Below are positions 38,769 to 46,512 of a stretch of 64,000 nt of DNA, piece after piece. This DNA comes from Mumia sp050632745 (GTDB taxonomy: Bacteria; Actinomycetota; Actinomycetes; Propionibacteriales; Nocardioidaceae). The stretch lies in assembly GCF_050632745.1 (NCBI RefSeq), contig NZ_JBODSD010000005.1, forward strand, positions 372,001-436,000, given 5' to 3'. The position numbers and the translations under genes are program-made. Every line of letters begins with the position of its first letter. Positions within the stretch are counted from its first letter, which is position 1. Below the pieces are notes generated by a model. That model was not told the DNA's origin. It did no database searches and saw only the letters and a program-made list of their open reading frames with translations.

Positions 38769-39648
38769 GCGTGCCGAGGTCCTCGATCCGGTACCCGCCG
38801 GGAAGGTAGGTCCGGATGGTCCCGCGGTCCTCCGGACGCGACGGCCTCACCCGCGGCGGCGCGAACCGCAGCGCCCTGGCCCGCAGCTTGAGCAGACCGC
38901 GCGACAGCGCCACGACGACGCGCGGCGGCGTCACGTACGCGAAGGCGTCGCGCACGTGCGGGTCCATGATCGCCCGCGAGAAGACCTCGACCGCCGGGCG
39001 CAGCGCCTTCGGGTAGTACGAGCAGAGCAGCTCGAGCGTGGCGTCGGCGACCTCCCGCGAGCGTGGATCGTACGCGAAGTTCTTGCGCTCGTAGGTGTCG
39101 AGGAGCTCCTCGAACTCCTCGTACGTCGCCGGGATGTCCTTGATGCCCATGAGCTCGCCCATGCGCTGGTACGACCGGGTGGCCGCGTCGATCTCGCGAC
39201 GGCTCAGCGCCCGCCAGCCGAAGTCGTCGAGCCACCGCACGGGGGTCACGACGAACGTCGAGAGGACGTAGCGCATGTCGTCGTTGCTGATCGGGTACGC
39301 GCCGTGCATCCGGTTCATCCGGCGCACCGCCGCGCGCCCCTGCGTCGACTCGAGCCCGTCCTCCACGATCGCGTCGAGGACGAGGACCGTGTCGTCGTGG
39401 CGCTTCTGGGTGCGCTCGGTGAACTCGTGCGTCTCGTGCAGCAGCACACCGATCGACGGCACCGCGAACGTCCGGAACAGCGCGAAGCTGAGCGCCTGCT
39501 GGATGTCCCACGGGAACTCGAACCGGGTGTTGACCGCCGAGATCGTCTCGTACTCCGTCTCGGGGTCCAGCCGGGCGATCACGCGCTGCCAGGCGTCGCG
39601 ACGCCAGCGGTCCCGGCCGCGGGGCGGCGTGGGCAGGCTCCGGGTCAT
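38761..39648 (-). CDS. MpaB/DUF2236-family oxygenase-like protein
   Basis: 295 residues, all-helical. DUF2236 pattern: HETHEFTERTQKRHDDTV, AYPISNDDMRYVLSTFVVTPVRWLDDFGWR and FAYDPRSREVADATLELL. Related proteins include latex-clearing protein (a b-type cytochrome cleaving polyisoprene) and MpaB, which acts on a mycophenolic acid precursor. The His residues in HETHEF and the Arg/Asp of the central helix are candidate haem or substrate contacts. ATG 39648 is supported by minus-strand TAGCGT 7 bases upstream. First gene of the three-gene operon; substrate unknown. Confidence 0.8.
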   Translation of the reverse strand: MTRSLPTPPRGRDRWRRDAWQRVIARLDPETEYETISAVNTRFEFPWDIQQALSFALFRTFAVPSIGVLLHETHEFTERTQKRHDDTVLVLDAIVEDGLESTQGRAAVRRMNRMHGAYPISNDDMRYVLSTFVVTPVRWLDDFGWRALSRREIDAATRSYQRMGELMGIKDIPATYEEFEELLDTYERKNFAYDPRSREVADATLELLCSYYPKALRPAVEVFSRAIMDPHVRDAFAYVTPPRVVVALSRGLLKLRARALRFAPPRVRPSRPEDRGTIRTYLPGGYRIEDLGTHV

Positions 39649-39655
39649 GGAGGGG

Positions 39656-39661
39656 ACGCTA
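39656..39661 (-). promoter_or_regulatory. -10 hexamer TAGCGT of MpaB-type gene
   Basis: Minus-strand TAGCGT lies 7 bases before ATG 39648; no ribosome site. Confidence 0.5.
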
Positions 39662-39687
39662 CCGGCTACGGGGGCCGACGTCTGCAC

Positions 39688-39693
39688 TACATT
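39688..39693 (+). promoter_or_regulatory. -10 hexamer TACATT of hypothetical gene
   Basis: TACATT lies 7 bases before ATG 39701 but only 1 base before ATG 39695, so it favours the second ATG. Confidence 0.5.
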
Positions 39694-39700
39694 CATGAGG

Positions 39701-40585
39701 ATGACCGCCCCGTTCCTGCGTGACCTCGTCGCCGACACCACGTACGACGCTCCGACCGCGCCGGGGCTGCGCGAGCGGGTCGAGGCGTACGCCGCGCGAC
39801 CCGCCGCGAGCGGTGACGCAGCGGACGTGCTCGGCCCGCTCGTCGTCCCCGACACCGAGCTGCCGCAGGTCCAGGGCACGGTGAAGTTGCTGGGGGCCGC
39901 GACGCTCGACGTCGTCGTGACGGTCACCGGAGGCGCCGGGGCCATCGAGCCGGCTGTCCGCTGGGCGACCCGGCAGTCCGGGATCCGCCTGGTGGGGCTG
40001 ACGACGACCGTGCGCGACCTCGACGACCTCACGCGCGGCGCGCACCGCGTCGCGGCGATGGTCTCGCAGCTCGCGGCCGAGGGCCTGCTGGACGACGTGG
40101 ACGTGCAGGTGGCGCTGCCCCTGTACGCGCGGACGGAGGGATCGTCGCGGTGGCAGCACGCGCTGGATACCCTCGCGATCGAGGACCTGCGCCTGGTGCT
40201 GCGGACCGGCGGCGCGGACCTCGACGACGTCCCGTCGTCGGAGACGCTGGCCGGGGCGATCGGCGACGCGCTCGACCGCGAGGTCGCGTTCTCGTGCGCC
40301 GGCGACCTCGCCCACGCGGTCGCGTGGCACGAGCCCGGGACGGACCGCGTCCGCCACGGGTTCCTCAACCTCCTGCTCGCCACCCGCGCCAGCCTCGACG
40401 GCGACGATCTCGGCACCGTGGCCGAGCGCCTCGACCTCGCCGCCACCGACCGCGTCGTCGCCGACCTGGAGACGATCGGCGAGACGTCGCTGGCGTCGGC
40501 ACGGCGCTGGTTCACCGGAATCGGGTCCGAGGACGTCGACGCGTCGCTCGCCGACCTGCGGGCCCTGGGCCTGCTGCCGGGCTAG
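39701..40585 (+). CDS. Hypothetical protein, 294 residues
   Basis: A soluble protein with alternating Asp/Ala/Leu segments: LGPLVVPDTELPQVQGTVKL, ATLDVVVTVTGGAGAIEPAV, GIRLVGLTTTVRDLDDLTRG, ASLDGDDLGTVAERLDLAA. I do not recognise a family; the repeated beta-alpha rhythm could be a TIM-barrel-like fold, which is a guess. ATG 39701 is chosen by the TACATT spacing. Divergent from the MpaB gene with 52 bases between starts. Its TAG overlaps the stop of the convergent SRPBCC gene as CTAG. Confidence 0.65.
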   Translation: MTAPFLRDLVADTTYDAPTAPGLRERVEAYAARPAASGDAADVLGPLVVPDTELPQVQGTVKLLGAATLDVVVTVTGGAGAIEPAVRWATRQSGIRLVGLTTTVRDLDDLTRGAHRVAAMVSQLAAEGLLDDVDVQVALPLYARTEGSSRWQHALDTLAIEDLRLVLRTGGADLDDVPSSETLAGAIGDALDREVAFSCAGDLAHAVAWHEPGTDRVRHGFLNLLLATRASLDGDDLGTVAERLDLAATDRVVADLETIGETSLASARRWFTGIGSEDVDASLADLRALGLLPG

Positions 40586-41001
40586 CCACCTCCGAGGCTC
40601 CGCCTCCGGACCTGGCGGAGCATCCGGCGGGTCGCGAGCACGTGGAACCGGCTCCGGATGACCAGCAGGCGGTAGACGGCACCGTGCGGTCCGGGGAAGG
40701 CGGCGTACGTCCGTGCGCTCAGCCGCGTCGCGTCCCGGTCGGTGTCCTCGACCGCGAAGACGAGGCGGTAGCGCGAGAAGTGGTGCCGGCCGACCAGCTC
40801 GACCCGCTCCCCCGCGGCCCGCTGGGCGACGGCGAAGCCGCCGGGCGGCCGGGTCCCGAGGAGGCGCGAGACGACCGGGCCCGCAGCCGCGGTGAGGTCG
40901 GTGTCCACGTACCGCGCGAGCGTCGCCCACACCGCGGCTCGCGGCGCGGCGATCGTGAGGGCGTGCTCGTCGACGTACGGCGGCTCACCGTCGTCGGTCA
41001 T
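40582..41001 (-). CDS. SRPBCC-like (DUF2867/polyketide-cyclase-type) protein
   Basis: 139 residues. Start VDEHALTIAAPRAAVWATLARYVDTDLT is the typical N-terminal strand and helix of START/SRPBCC domains; RYRLVFAVEDTDRDATRLSARTYAAF and GAVYRLLVIRSRFHVLATRRM complete the fold. DUF2867 has this C-terminal VIRSGFH-like block. Ligand unknown. ATG 41001; TACGCT lies further upstream (41017-41022), giving a short leader. Confidence 0.7.
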   Translation of the reverse strand: MTDDGEPPYVDEHALTIAAPRAAVWATLARYVDTDLTAAAGPVVSRLLGTRPPGGFAVAQRAAGERVELVGRHHFSRYRLVFAVEDTDRDATRLSARTYAAFPGPHGAVYRLLVIRSRFHVLATRRMLRQVRRRSLGGG

Positions 41002-41158
41002 GCCGATCACCCCCGCACCAGCGTACGCGCGGCGATGTCCGCGGCAGGCGCCGTACGATGCACCGGTTGTGTGCACCGAGCGACGCCGATACCCGGCGCC
41101 GGGTGTACGAAACCGGCGCCTCGTCGACACCACCTCATCCGGCTCACCGGCGCCGGGA

Positions 41159-42160
41159 CTACCGCGCCGTGACCCGTCGCACGAACGCGACGATCTCGGC
41201 CAGCGCGCGCGGCGCCGACGGCGACACTCCCGGCAGGCTGATGTAGCCGTGGATCGCGTCGGCGTACTCGGTGAGCACCACGTCGCCGCCGTTGCCCCGC
41301 AGCGCCTCGGCGTAGTAGACGCCGTTGTCGCGCAGCGGGTCGTGGCCCGCCACCTGGATCAGGGCCGGCACCTTGGCGCCGGACAGCGTGCCGTGCAGGG
41401 GTGCAGCGGTCGGCGCGTACGGGTCCGCGCCGTCGAGGTACAGGCGGGAGAACGCTCGCATGTTGCGCGAGGTCAGCACCGGCGCGTTCGCGTGCTCGCG
41501 CTCGGACGGGAAGACCTCCTCCATCTCGGCCGCCGGGTAGACGAGCACCTGCCCGGCGAGCGCGGGCGAACCGGCCTGTCCGGCCAGGTCCGCGACGACG
41601 GCCGCGAGGTTGCCGCCGGCGCTGTCGCCCGCGACGACGACGCGCGTCGGGTCGCCGCCGAGCTCCTCGGCGTGCGCGACGACCCAGCCGAGCGCCGCCC
41701 ACGTGTCGAGGACCGCCGCGGGATACGGGTGCTCGGGGGCGAGCCGGTACGCGACGGACACCACGACGCACGGCGTCTCGACGGCGAGGTGGCTCGCCCA
41801 CCACTCGTCCTGCTCGGGATCGCCGAGGACCCAGCCCCCGCCGTGGTAGAGCACGACGACCGGGAGCGGCGCGGCGCCGGGGCTCGGCGGCTGGTAGACG
41901 CGCATCCGCAGCGTGACCGGCTCCGTCTCCGGCTCGACCCCGGGGACCGTGACGGGCTCCAGCTCGACCAGACGGTCGGCGACCTGGACGTCGGGGTGGG
42001 GCTTCCCGGACACCTTCTGGCCCAGCGGGGAGCCCAGCAGCTTGGCGCGCTGGGTCCTGCGTGCGGGGATCTCCTCGCGGGAGACCTGGTCGATGGGGGT
42101 GCTGAGGAGACGCTCGACCACGGCGAAGAGCCGGGTGCGGATCGGCAAGGGGGCAGCCAT
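41159..42160 (-). CDS. Alpha/beta hydrolase (hormone-sensitive-lipase-type esterase)
   Basis: 333 residues. The HSL oxyanion motif is VVLYHGGGWVLGDPEQDEWW, the nucleophile Ser is in VVVAGDSAGGNLAAVVADL, the acid Asp is in AGHDPLRDNG and the His is in ADAIHGYISLPG. N-terminal cap residues 1-90 are basic. It hydrolyses small esters. ATG 42160 is supported by minus-strand TAGTCT 7 bases upstream; the TAG of that hexamer is the stop codon of the upstream FAD oxidase gene. Confidence 0.9.
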   Translation of the reverse strand: MAAPLPIRTRLFAVVERLLSTPIDQVSREEIPARRTQRAKLLGSPLGQKVSGKPHPDVQVADRLVELEPVTVPGVEPETEPVTLRMRVYQPPSPGAAPLPVVVLYHGGGWVLGDPEQDEWWASHLAVETPCVVVSVAYRLAPEHPYPAAVLDTWAALGWVVAHAEELGGDPTRVVVAGDSAGGNLAAVVADLAGQAGSPALAGQVLVYPAAEMEEVFPSEREHANAPVLTSRNMRAFSRLYLDGADPYAPTAAPLHGTLSGAKVPALIQVAGHDPLRDNGVYYAEALRGNGGDVVLTEYADAIHGYISLPGVSPSAPRALAEIVAFVRRVTAR

Positions 42161-42167
42161 GGCCGCC

Positions 42168-42173
42168 AGACTA
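42168..42173 (-). promoter_or_regulatory. -10 hexamer TAGTCT of esterase gene, sharing the upstream stop codon
   Basis: Minus-strand TAGTCT lies 7 bases before ATG 42160. Its first three bases are the TAG stop of the FAD oxidase (42171-42173). Confidence 0.5.
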
Positions 42174-43547
42174 GAGGACCTTCCCAGGGTTGAGCAGGCC
42201 GTCGGGGTCCAACGCCTCCTTGATCGCCCGCTGGACCCGCAGGCCCGCCGGGCCGAGCTCGCGCTCGAGCAGCGTCCTCTTGAGCACCCCGATGCCGTGC
42301 TCGCCGGTGATGGTCCCGCCCAGGTCGAGCCCGAGCAGCATGACGTCGTCGAACGCCGCGTGCGCCCGCTCGGCCTCCTCGGGGTTCGCACCGTCGAAGA
42401 TCACGCAGGGATGGAAGTTGCCGTCACCGGCGTGACCGACGACGCCGATCACGACCCCCCGCTTCTCGGCGATGGCGGCGACCCCGTCGACCAGGTCGGC
42501 GATCCGCGAGCGGGGCACGCAGACGTCGTCGACCATCGTGGTGCCCATCGCCTCGAACGCGGTCAGGACCTCGCGTCGCGCGGTCAGCAGCAGCGCAGCC
42601 TCCGCGTCGTCCGCGGCGAGCACCACGTCGTACGCTCCCGCGTCGCGCAGGTGGTGCGCGATCGCCGCGATCTCCTCCTCGCCCGCCACGCCCGGCGCGT
42701 CGGACTGGGCGAGGACGAGCGCACCGACGTTGTCGTCGAAGCCGAGCCGGTACGCGTCGTTGACCGCGTGCAGGCTGGTCCCGTCCATCAGCTCGAGGAG
42801 GTTGGGGACGACGCTCGAGCGGGTGATCGCCGCGATCCCCTCCGCGGCCGCGTGCACGGTGCCGAACGTCGCTGCCAGCGTCCGGGGCCGGTGTGCCGCC
42901 GGCCGCAGCCGCAACGTCGCCTCGGTGATGATGCCGAGCGTCCCCTCCGACCCGACGAACAGCCGCACGAGGTCGTAGCCGGCGACGCCCTTGACCGTAC
43001 GCCGTCCCGTCCGCAGGACCTCGCCGTCGGCGAGGACGACCTCGAGCGCGAGCACGTAGTCCGTCGTCACGCCGTACTTCACGCAGCAGAGCCCGCCGGA
43101 GTTCGTCGCGAGGTTGCCACCGATCGTGCAGAACTCCCACGAGCTCGGGTCCGGCGGGTAGAACAGCCCGTGCTCGGCGACCGCGCGCGACAGGTCCGCG
43201 TTGAAGACCCCGGGCTGGGTGACGACGAGGCGCTCGTCGACGTCGACCTCCAGCACCTGGTTCATCCGCTCGAGCGCGATCACCAGGCCGTCGTCGATCG
43301 CGTTCGCGGCTCCGGACAGGCCGCTGCGGGCGCCCTGGGCGACGACGGGGACGCCGTGCTCGGACGCCAGCCGCATCGCGGTCGAGACGTCGGCGGTCGC
43401 CCGGGCGAGGACGACCGCGCACGGCGTGCCGGCGTCGCAGAACATCGCCCGGTCGGTCCGGTAGGAGGCCAGCCGGTCAGGGTCGGTGAGGACGACGTCG
43501 GCTCCGAGGGCGTCGAGCAGGGCGGTGACGAACGCGGCGTTGCGCAT
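42171..43547 (-). CDS. FAD-linked oxidase (glycolate oxidase GlcD / D-lactate dehydrogenase type)
   Basis: 458 residues, VAO/PCMH fold. FAD site: VPVVAQGARSGLSGAANA, FCTIGGNLATNSGGLCCVKYG and RLFVGSEGTLGIITEATLRL. The C-terminal domain carries GHAGDGNFHPCVIF and TGEHGIGVLKRTLLE with the catalytic His region. It oxidises a 2-hydroxy acid (D-lactate or glycolate). Start ATG 43547 is set by minus-strand TAGGGT 7 bases upstream, which overlaps the Lrp promoter. Divergent from an Lrp-type regulator, its likely controller. Confidence 0.9.
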   Translation of the reverse strand: MRNAAFVTALLDALGADVVLTDPDRLASYRTDRAMFCDAGTPCAVVLARATADVSTAMRLASEHGVPVVAQGARSGLSGAANAIDDGLVIALERMNQVLEVDVDERLVVTQPGVFNADLSRAVAEHGLFYPPDPSSWEFCTIGGNLATNSGGLCCVKYGVTTDYVLALEVVLADGEVLRTGRRTVKGVAGYDLVRLFVGSEGTLGIITEATLRLRPAAHRPRTLAATFGTVHAAAEGIAAITRSSVVPNLLELMDGTSLHAVNDAYRLGFDDNVGALVLAQSDAPGVAGEEEIAAIAHHLRDAGAYDVVLAADDAEAALLLTARREVLTAFEAMGTTMVDDVCVPRSRIADLVDGVAAIAEKRGVVIGVVGHAGDGNFHPCVIFDGANPEEAERAHAAFDDVMLLGLDLGGTITGEHGIGVLKRTLLERELGPAGLRVQRAIKEALDPDGLLNPGKVL

Positions 43548-43554
43548 GTCCCTC

Positions 43555-43560
43555 ACCCTA
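43555..43560 (-). promoter_or_regulatory. -10 hexamer TAGGGT of FAD oxidase gene
   Basis: Minus-strand TAGGGT lies 7 bases before ATG 43547 and shares bases 43559-43560 with the divergent Lrp hexamer. Confidence 0.6.
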
Positions 43561-43564
43561 TGCT
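43559..43564 (+). promoter_or_regulatory. -10 hexamer TATGCT of Lrp-type gene
   Basis: TATGCT lies 6 bases before ATG 43571 and overlaps the divergent -10 by two bases. Confidence 0.6.
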
Positions 43565-43570
43565 GACCGG

Positions 43571-44044
43571 ATGGCAGCGATCGACGACCTCGATTCCCAG
43601 ATCGTCCGGCTGTTCCTCGCGGAGCCCAAGATCGGGGTGCTGGAGGCGTCGCGTCGCCTCGGCGTCGCCCGCGCCACCGTCCAGACCAGGCTCGACCGGC
43701 TCGCCGAGCGCGGGGTGATCGCCTCGTGGTCGCCCACGGTCTCCCCCGCCGCGCTCGGCTACCCGGTCACCGCCTTCCTGACGCTCGAAGTGGTCCAGGG
43801 TGACGGCCGCACCCCCGTCGCCGACCACCTCGCGTCCATCCCCGAGGTCCTCGAGGCCTGCACGATCACCGGCGCCGGTGACCTCTGGTGCCGCGTCGTG
43901 GCCCGCTCCAACGCCGACCTCCAGCGCGTCCTGGACGCGGTCGTCACCGCACCGGGGATCGTCCGGGTGGCCACCGTGATCGCGCTCCAGACCGAGCTGG
44001 CACCGCGGGTCGCGCCGCTGGTCGAGGCGTCGCGCGACGCGTGA
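43571..44044 (+). CDS. Lrp/AsnC-family transcriptional regulator
   Basis: 157 residues. HTH: IDDLDSQIVRLFLAEPKIGV, LEASRRLGVARATVQTRLDRL; RAM/effector domain: VTAFLTLEVVQGDGRTPVAD, HLASIPEVLEACTITGAGDL and WCRVVARSNADLQRVLDAVV. These proteins sense amino acids or related acids. Divergent from the FAD oxidase with 23 bases between start codons and overlapping promoters, so they must influence each other. Leaderless. Confidence 0.92.
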   Translation: MAAIDDLDSQIVRLFLAEPKIGVLEASRRLGVARATVQTRLDRLAERGVIASWSPTVSPAALGYPVTAFLTLEVVQGDGRTPVADHLASIPEVLEACTITGAGDLWCRVVARSNADLQRVLDAVVTAPGIVRVATVIALQTELAPRVAPLVEASRDA

Positions 44045-44992
44045 TCAGCCGGCCGACGCCTCGGTGAGCATGGCCAGCTCGGCATCGGTCAGCGCGAGCT
44101 GCTCGAACGCCAGCAGCGGCGCCAGCTGGTCGACCGTGCGGGCGCTGGCGATCGGCGCGAGCACGGTCGGCTGCGCGGCCAGCCACGCGAGCGCGACGGA
44201 GGCCTGCTCGGTCCCGTGCGCGGCGGCGATCGTGTCGAGCGCGGCCAGGACGCGCAGGGCGCGCGGGTCCTCGAGCAGCTTCGCGGCGCCCGCCGCGCGC
44301 TGGCTCGCGACGGCGGGACCGCCGGGGCGGTACTTGCCGGTGAGGAACCCGGCCGCGAGGCCCCAGTACGGCATGGCCGACAGCCCGTGCTCGGCGGCGA
44401 GCGCGGCGCGCTCGCCCTCGTAGGTGTCACGGCTGACGAGGTTGTAGTGCGGCTGGATCGCCACGTACTTCGCGAGGCCCTCGCGGTCGGACAGCTCGAG
44501 GGAGGCGCGCAGCCGCTCGACGGAGATGTTGGAGACGCCGATCTGGCGCACCTTGCCCTCCCGCACGAGGGCGTCGAGCGCGCCGATGATCTCCTCGACC
44601 TCGACCGACTCGTCGTCGAAGTGCGTGTAGTAGAGGTCGATGCGGTCGGTGCCCAGGCGCGTGAGCGACGCCTCGGCCGCGGCCTTGATGGTGTCGGCGC
44701 TCAGGCCCTTGAAGGCGGGGTGGCTGCCGACCTTGGTGGCCACCACGACGTCGTCGCGGTTGCCGCGCGCGGCCAGCCACCGTCCGATGACCTCCTCGGA
44801 CTCGCCCCCGGAGTGCCCGGGCGCCCATGCCGAGTACGCGTCGGCGGTGTCGACGAAGTTGCCGCCGCCGGCGACGTAGGCGTCGAGGACCGCGAACGAC
44901 GTCGCTTCGTCGGCGGTCCAGCCGAAGACGTTGCCGCCGAGGTTGAGGGGGGAGACGAGGAGGTCGGAGGTTCCGACGGGTGCGAGGGTCAT
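44045..44992 (-). CDS. Aldo/keto reductase
   Basis: 315 residues. AKR tetrad: FVDTADAYSAWAPGHSGGES (Asp, Tyr), VVVATKVGSHPAF (Lys) and IDLYYTHFDDESVEVEEII (His); NADPH site in VLAPIASARTVDQLAPLLAFE. Resembles the AKR11/YajO-like group acting on aldehydes. Its stop directly abuts the Lrp stop (44042-44047). Substrate unknown. Confidence 0.92.
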   Translation of the reverse strand: MTLAPVGTSDLLVSPLNLGGNVFGWTADEATSFAVLDAYVAGGGNFVDTADAYSAWAPGHSGGESEEVIGRWLAARGNRDDVVVATKVGSHPAFKGLSADTIKAAAEASLTRLGTDRIDLYYTHFDDESVEVEEIIGALDALVREGKVRQIGVSNISVERLRASLELSDREGLAKYVAIQPHYNLVSRDTYEGERAALAAEHGLSAMPYWGLAAGFLTGKYRPGGPAVASQRAAGAAKLLEDPRALRVLAALDTIAAAHGTEQASVALAWLAAQPTVLAPIASARTVDQLAPLLAFEQLALTDAELAMLTEASAG

Positions 44993-45079
44993 GGCTACCC
45001 CGAACCCGACCGGACCGGTGCTGATTCCCGGCGCCCGGAATGTCGTTCAGGGCGCGTCCGGAGCGGCGTGGCCCGCCTC

Positions 45080-46495
45080 CTACAGCGAGGGTCGCGAGCG
45101 CTGCGAGAGCCAGGCGTCGAACAGGCGGTCCAGCTGCCGGCCGCTGACGTCCTCGGCCAGCCGGACGAACTGCGCGGTGGTGCCGTTGCCGTCACGGCGT
45201 TCACGGACCCAGCGCTTCAGCAGCGTGAAGAACGCCGCGTCACCGATCTCGCGCCGCAGCACGTGGGCCGTCATCGCCCCGCGGACGTAGACCTGCTGCG
45301 CGAAGATCCGGTCACGTCCAGGGTCGTCGATCGGCAGCCGCCAGAACCGCCCGCCGGCGTAGCGGTACCAGTCGTCGAAGACGCTCTGGACCGACCCGAG
45401 CCCTTGCGACTCGTCCCACATCCACTCCATGTAGGTGGCGAGACCCTCGTTGAGCCAGATGTCGCGCCACCTCCGCAGCGACACCGCGTTGCCGAACCAC
45501 TGGTGCGCGACCTCGTGCGCCACGACCGACGTGTTGCGGTCGCGCTCCAGACTGGCGCCGCGCCGGAAGAAGTTGGCGTCGTAGACCGGACGCGCCTGCG
45601 TCTCCAGGGCGAACCCGAGGTCTGCGCTCGTCACGACGCCGCCGAGGTCGGCGTACGGGTACGGGCCGAGGTGCCGGGCGAGGAAGCGCGTGACCTGCGG
45701 CGTACGACGCAGCGACCGTGCCGCCCGCTTGCGCAGCCCGGCGCTCAGCGCGCGGTCGTACGCGTACAGGTAGCGGACACCGTCGGCCCGACCGCGCACC
45801 ACGGCGAAGTCGCCCCACGCGGCGAACGCGAGATAGGTCGCCATCGGGCGTCGCATCACCCATCGCCACTGCACGAGGTCGCCGACCCGCGTCCGACCGG
45901 CGAGCCGGCCGACGCTGATCGCCTCACGGCCGCGCGGCACCCGCAGCCGGATGTCGTACGTCGCCTTGTCGCTCGGGTGGTCGTTGCTGGCGAACCACCA
46001 CGGAGCCGCCTCCGGCTGCCCCACGACGAGTGCACCGGACCGCGTCGTGACGAACGGGCGCAGACCCTGGGTCGACACCTCCGCGGGCCGGCCGGCGTAC
46101 GCGACGGACACCACGAAGCGGGTGCCCCTCGCGATCGCGTGCCGCGGGGTGACGACGAGCTCGCGACCGTGCTGGCGGAACCGGGCGGGTCGGCCGTCCA
46201 CCCGCACCGACGACACGTCGAGCAGCAGGTCGAGGTCGAAGGTCCGCAGACGCTGCGTCGCGACGGCCCGCAGGCGGGTGCGGCCGGTCAGCCGCTCGGT
46301 GGCCGGCTGGTACGAGGCCGTGATCCGGTAGTGGCGCACGTCGTAGCCGCCGTTGCCGTGGCGCGGGAAGTAGGGGTCGCCGGCTCCGGGCGCTCCGGCG
46401 CCCGGCGCGACGGCGCTCGTGGCCGCGCTCGCCGAGGCGCCCGGGAGCAGCCCGGCGAGCAGGGCGATCGAGGCAGCGGCGACGGCGACGCGCAT
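45080..46495 (-). CDS. Secreted M1-family zinc aminopeptidase-like protein
   Basis: 471 residues, about half of a full aminopeptidase N. A clear signal peptide (MRVAVAAASIALLAGLLPGASASA) shows export. Zinc site: SVVAHEVAHQWFGNAV (His327, Glu328, His331) and the third ligand Glu350 in WLNEGLATYMEWMW. The substrate-binding GAMEN is replaced by GFALET (294-299). Other M1 landmarks: YFPRHGNGGYDVRHY and VYVRGAMTAHVLRREIGD. ATG 46495 is supported by minus-strand TAGGGT 6 bases upstream. Confidence 0.9.
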   Translation of the reverse strand: MRVAVAAASIALLAGLLPGASASAATSAVAPGAGAPGAGDPYFPRHGNGGYDVRHYRITASYQPATERLTGRTRLRAVATQRLRTFDLDLLLDVSSVRVDGRPARFRQHGRELVVTPRHAIARGTRFVVSVAYAGRPAEVSTQGLRPFVTTRSGALVVGQPEAAPWWFASNDHPSDKATYDIRLRVPRGREAISVGRLAGRTRVGDLVQWRWVMRRPMATYLAFAAWGDFAVVRGRADGVRYLYAYDRALSAGLRKRAARSLRRTPQVTRFLARHLGPYPYADLGGVVTSADLGFALETQARPVYDANFFRRGASLERDRNTSVVAHEVAHQWFGNAVSLRRWRDIWLNEGLATYMEWMWDESQGLGSVQSVFDDWYRYAGGRFWRLPIDDPGRDRIFAQQVYVRGAMTAHVLRREIGDAAFFTLLKRWVRERRDGNGTTAQFVRLAEDVSGRQLDRLFDAWLSQRSRPSL

Positions 46496-46501
46496 GCCGA
46501 G

Positions 46502-46507
46502 ACCCTA
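46502..46507 (-). promoter_or_regulatory. -10 hexamer TAGGGT of M1 peptidase gene
   Basis: Minus-strand TAGGGT lies 6 bases before ATG 46495; no ribosome site. Confidence 0.5.
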
Positions 46508-46512
46508 CGACG

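Noticed and set aside
41091..41104. Perfect 14-bp palindrome ACCCGGCGCCGGGT between the esterase and SRPBCC genes
   Set aside because: Short, pure GC, without loop or T-tract; in such GC-rich DNA it may arise by chance. The 157-base gap holds no gene, and nothing ties the palindrome to a regulator.
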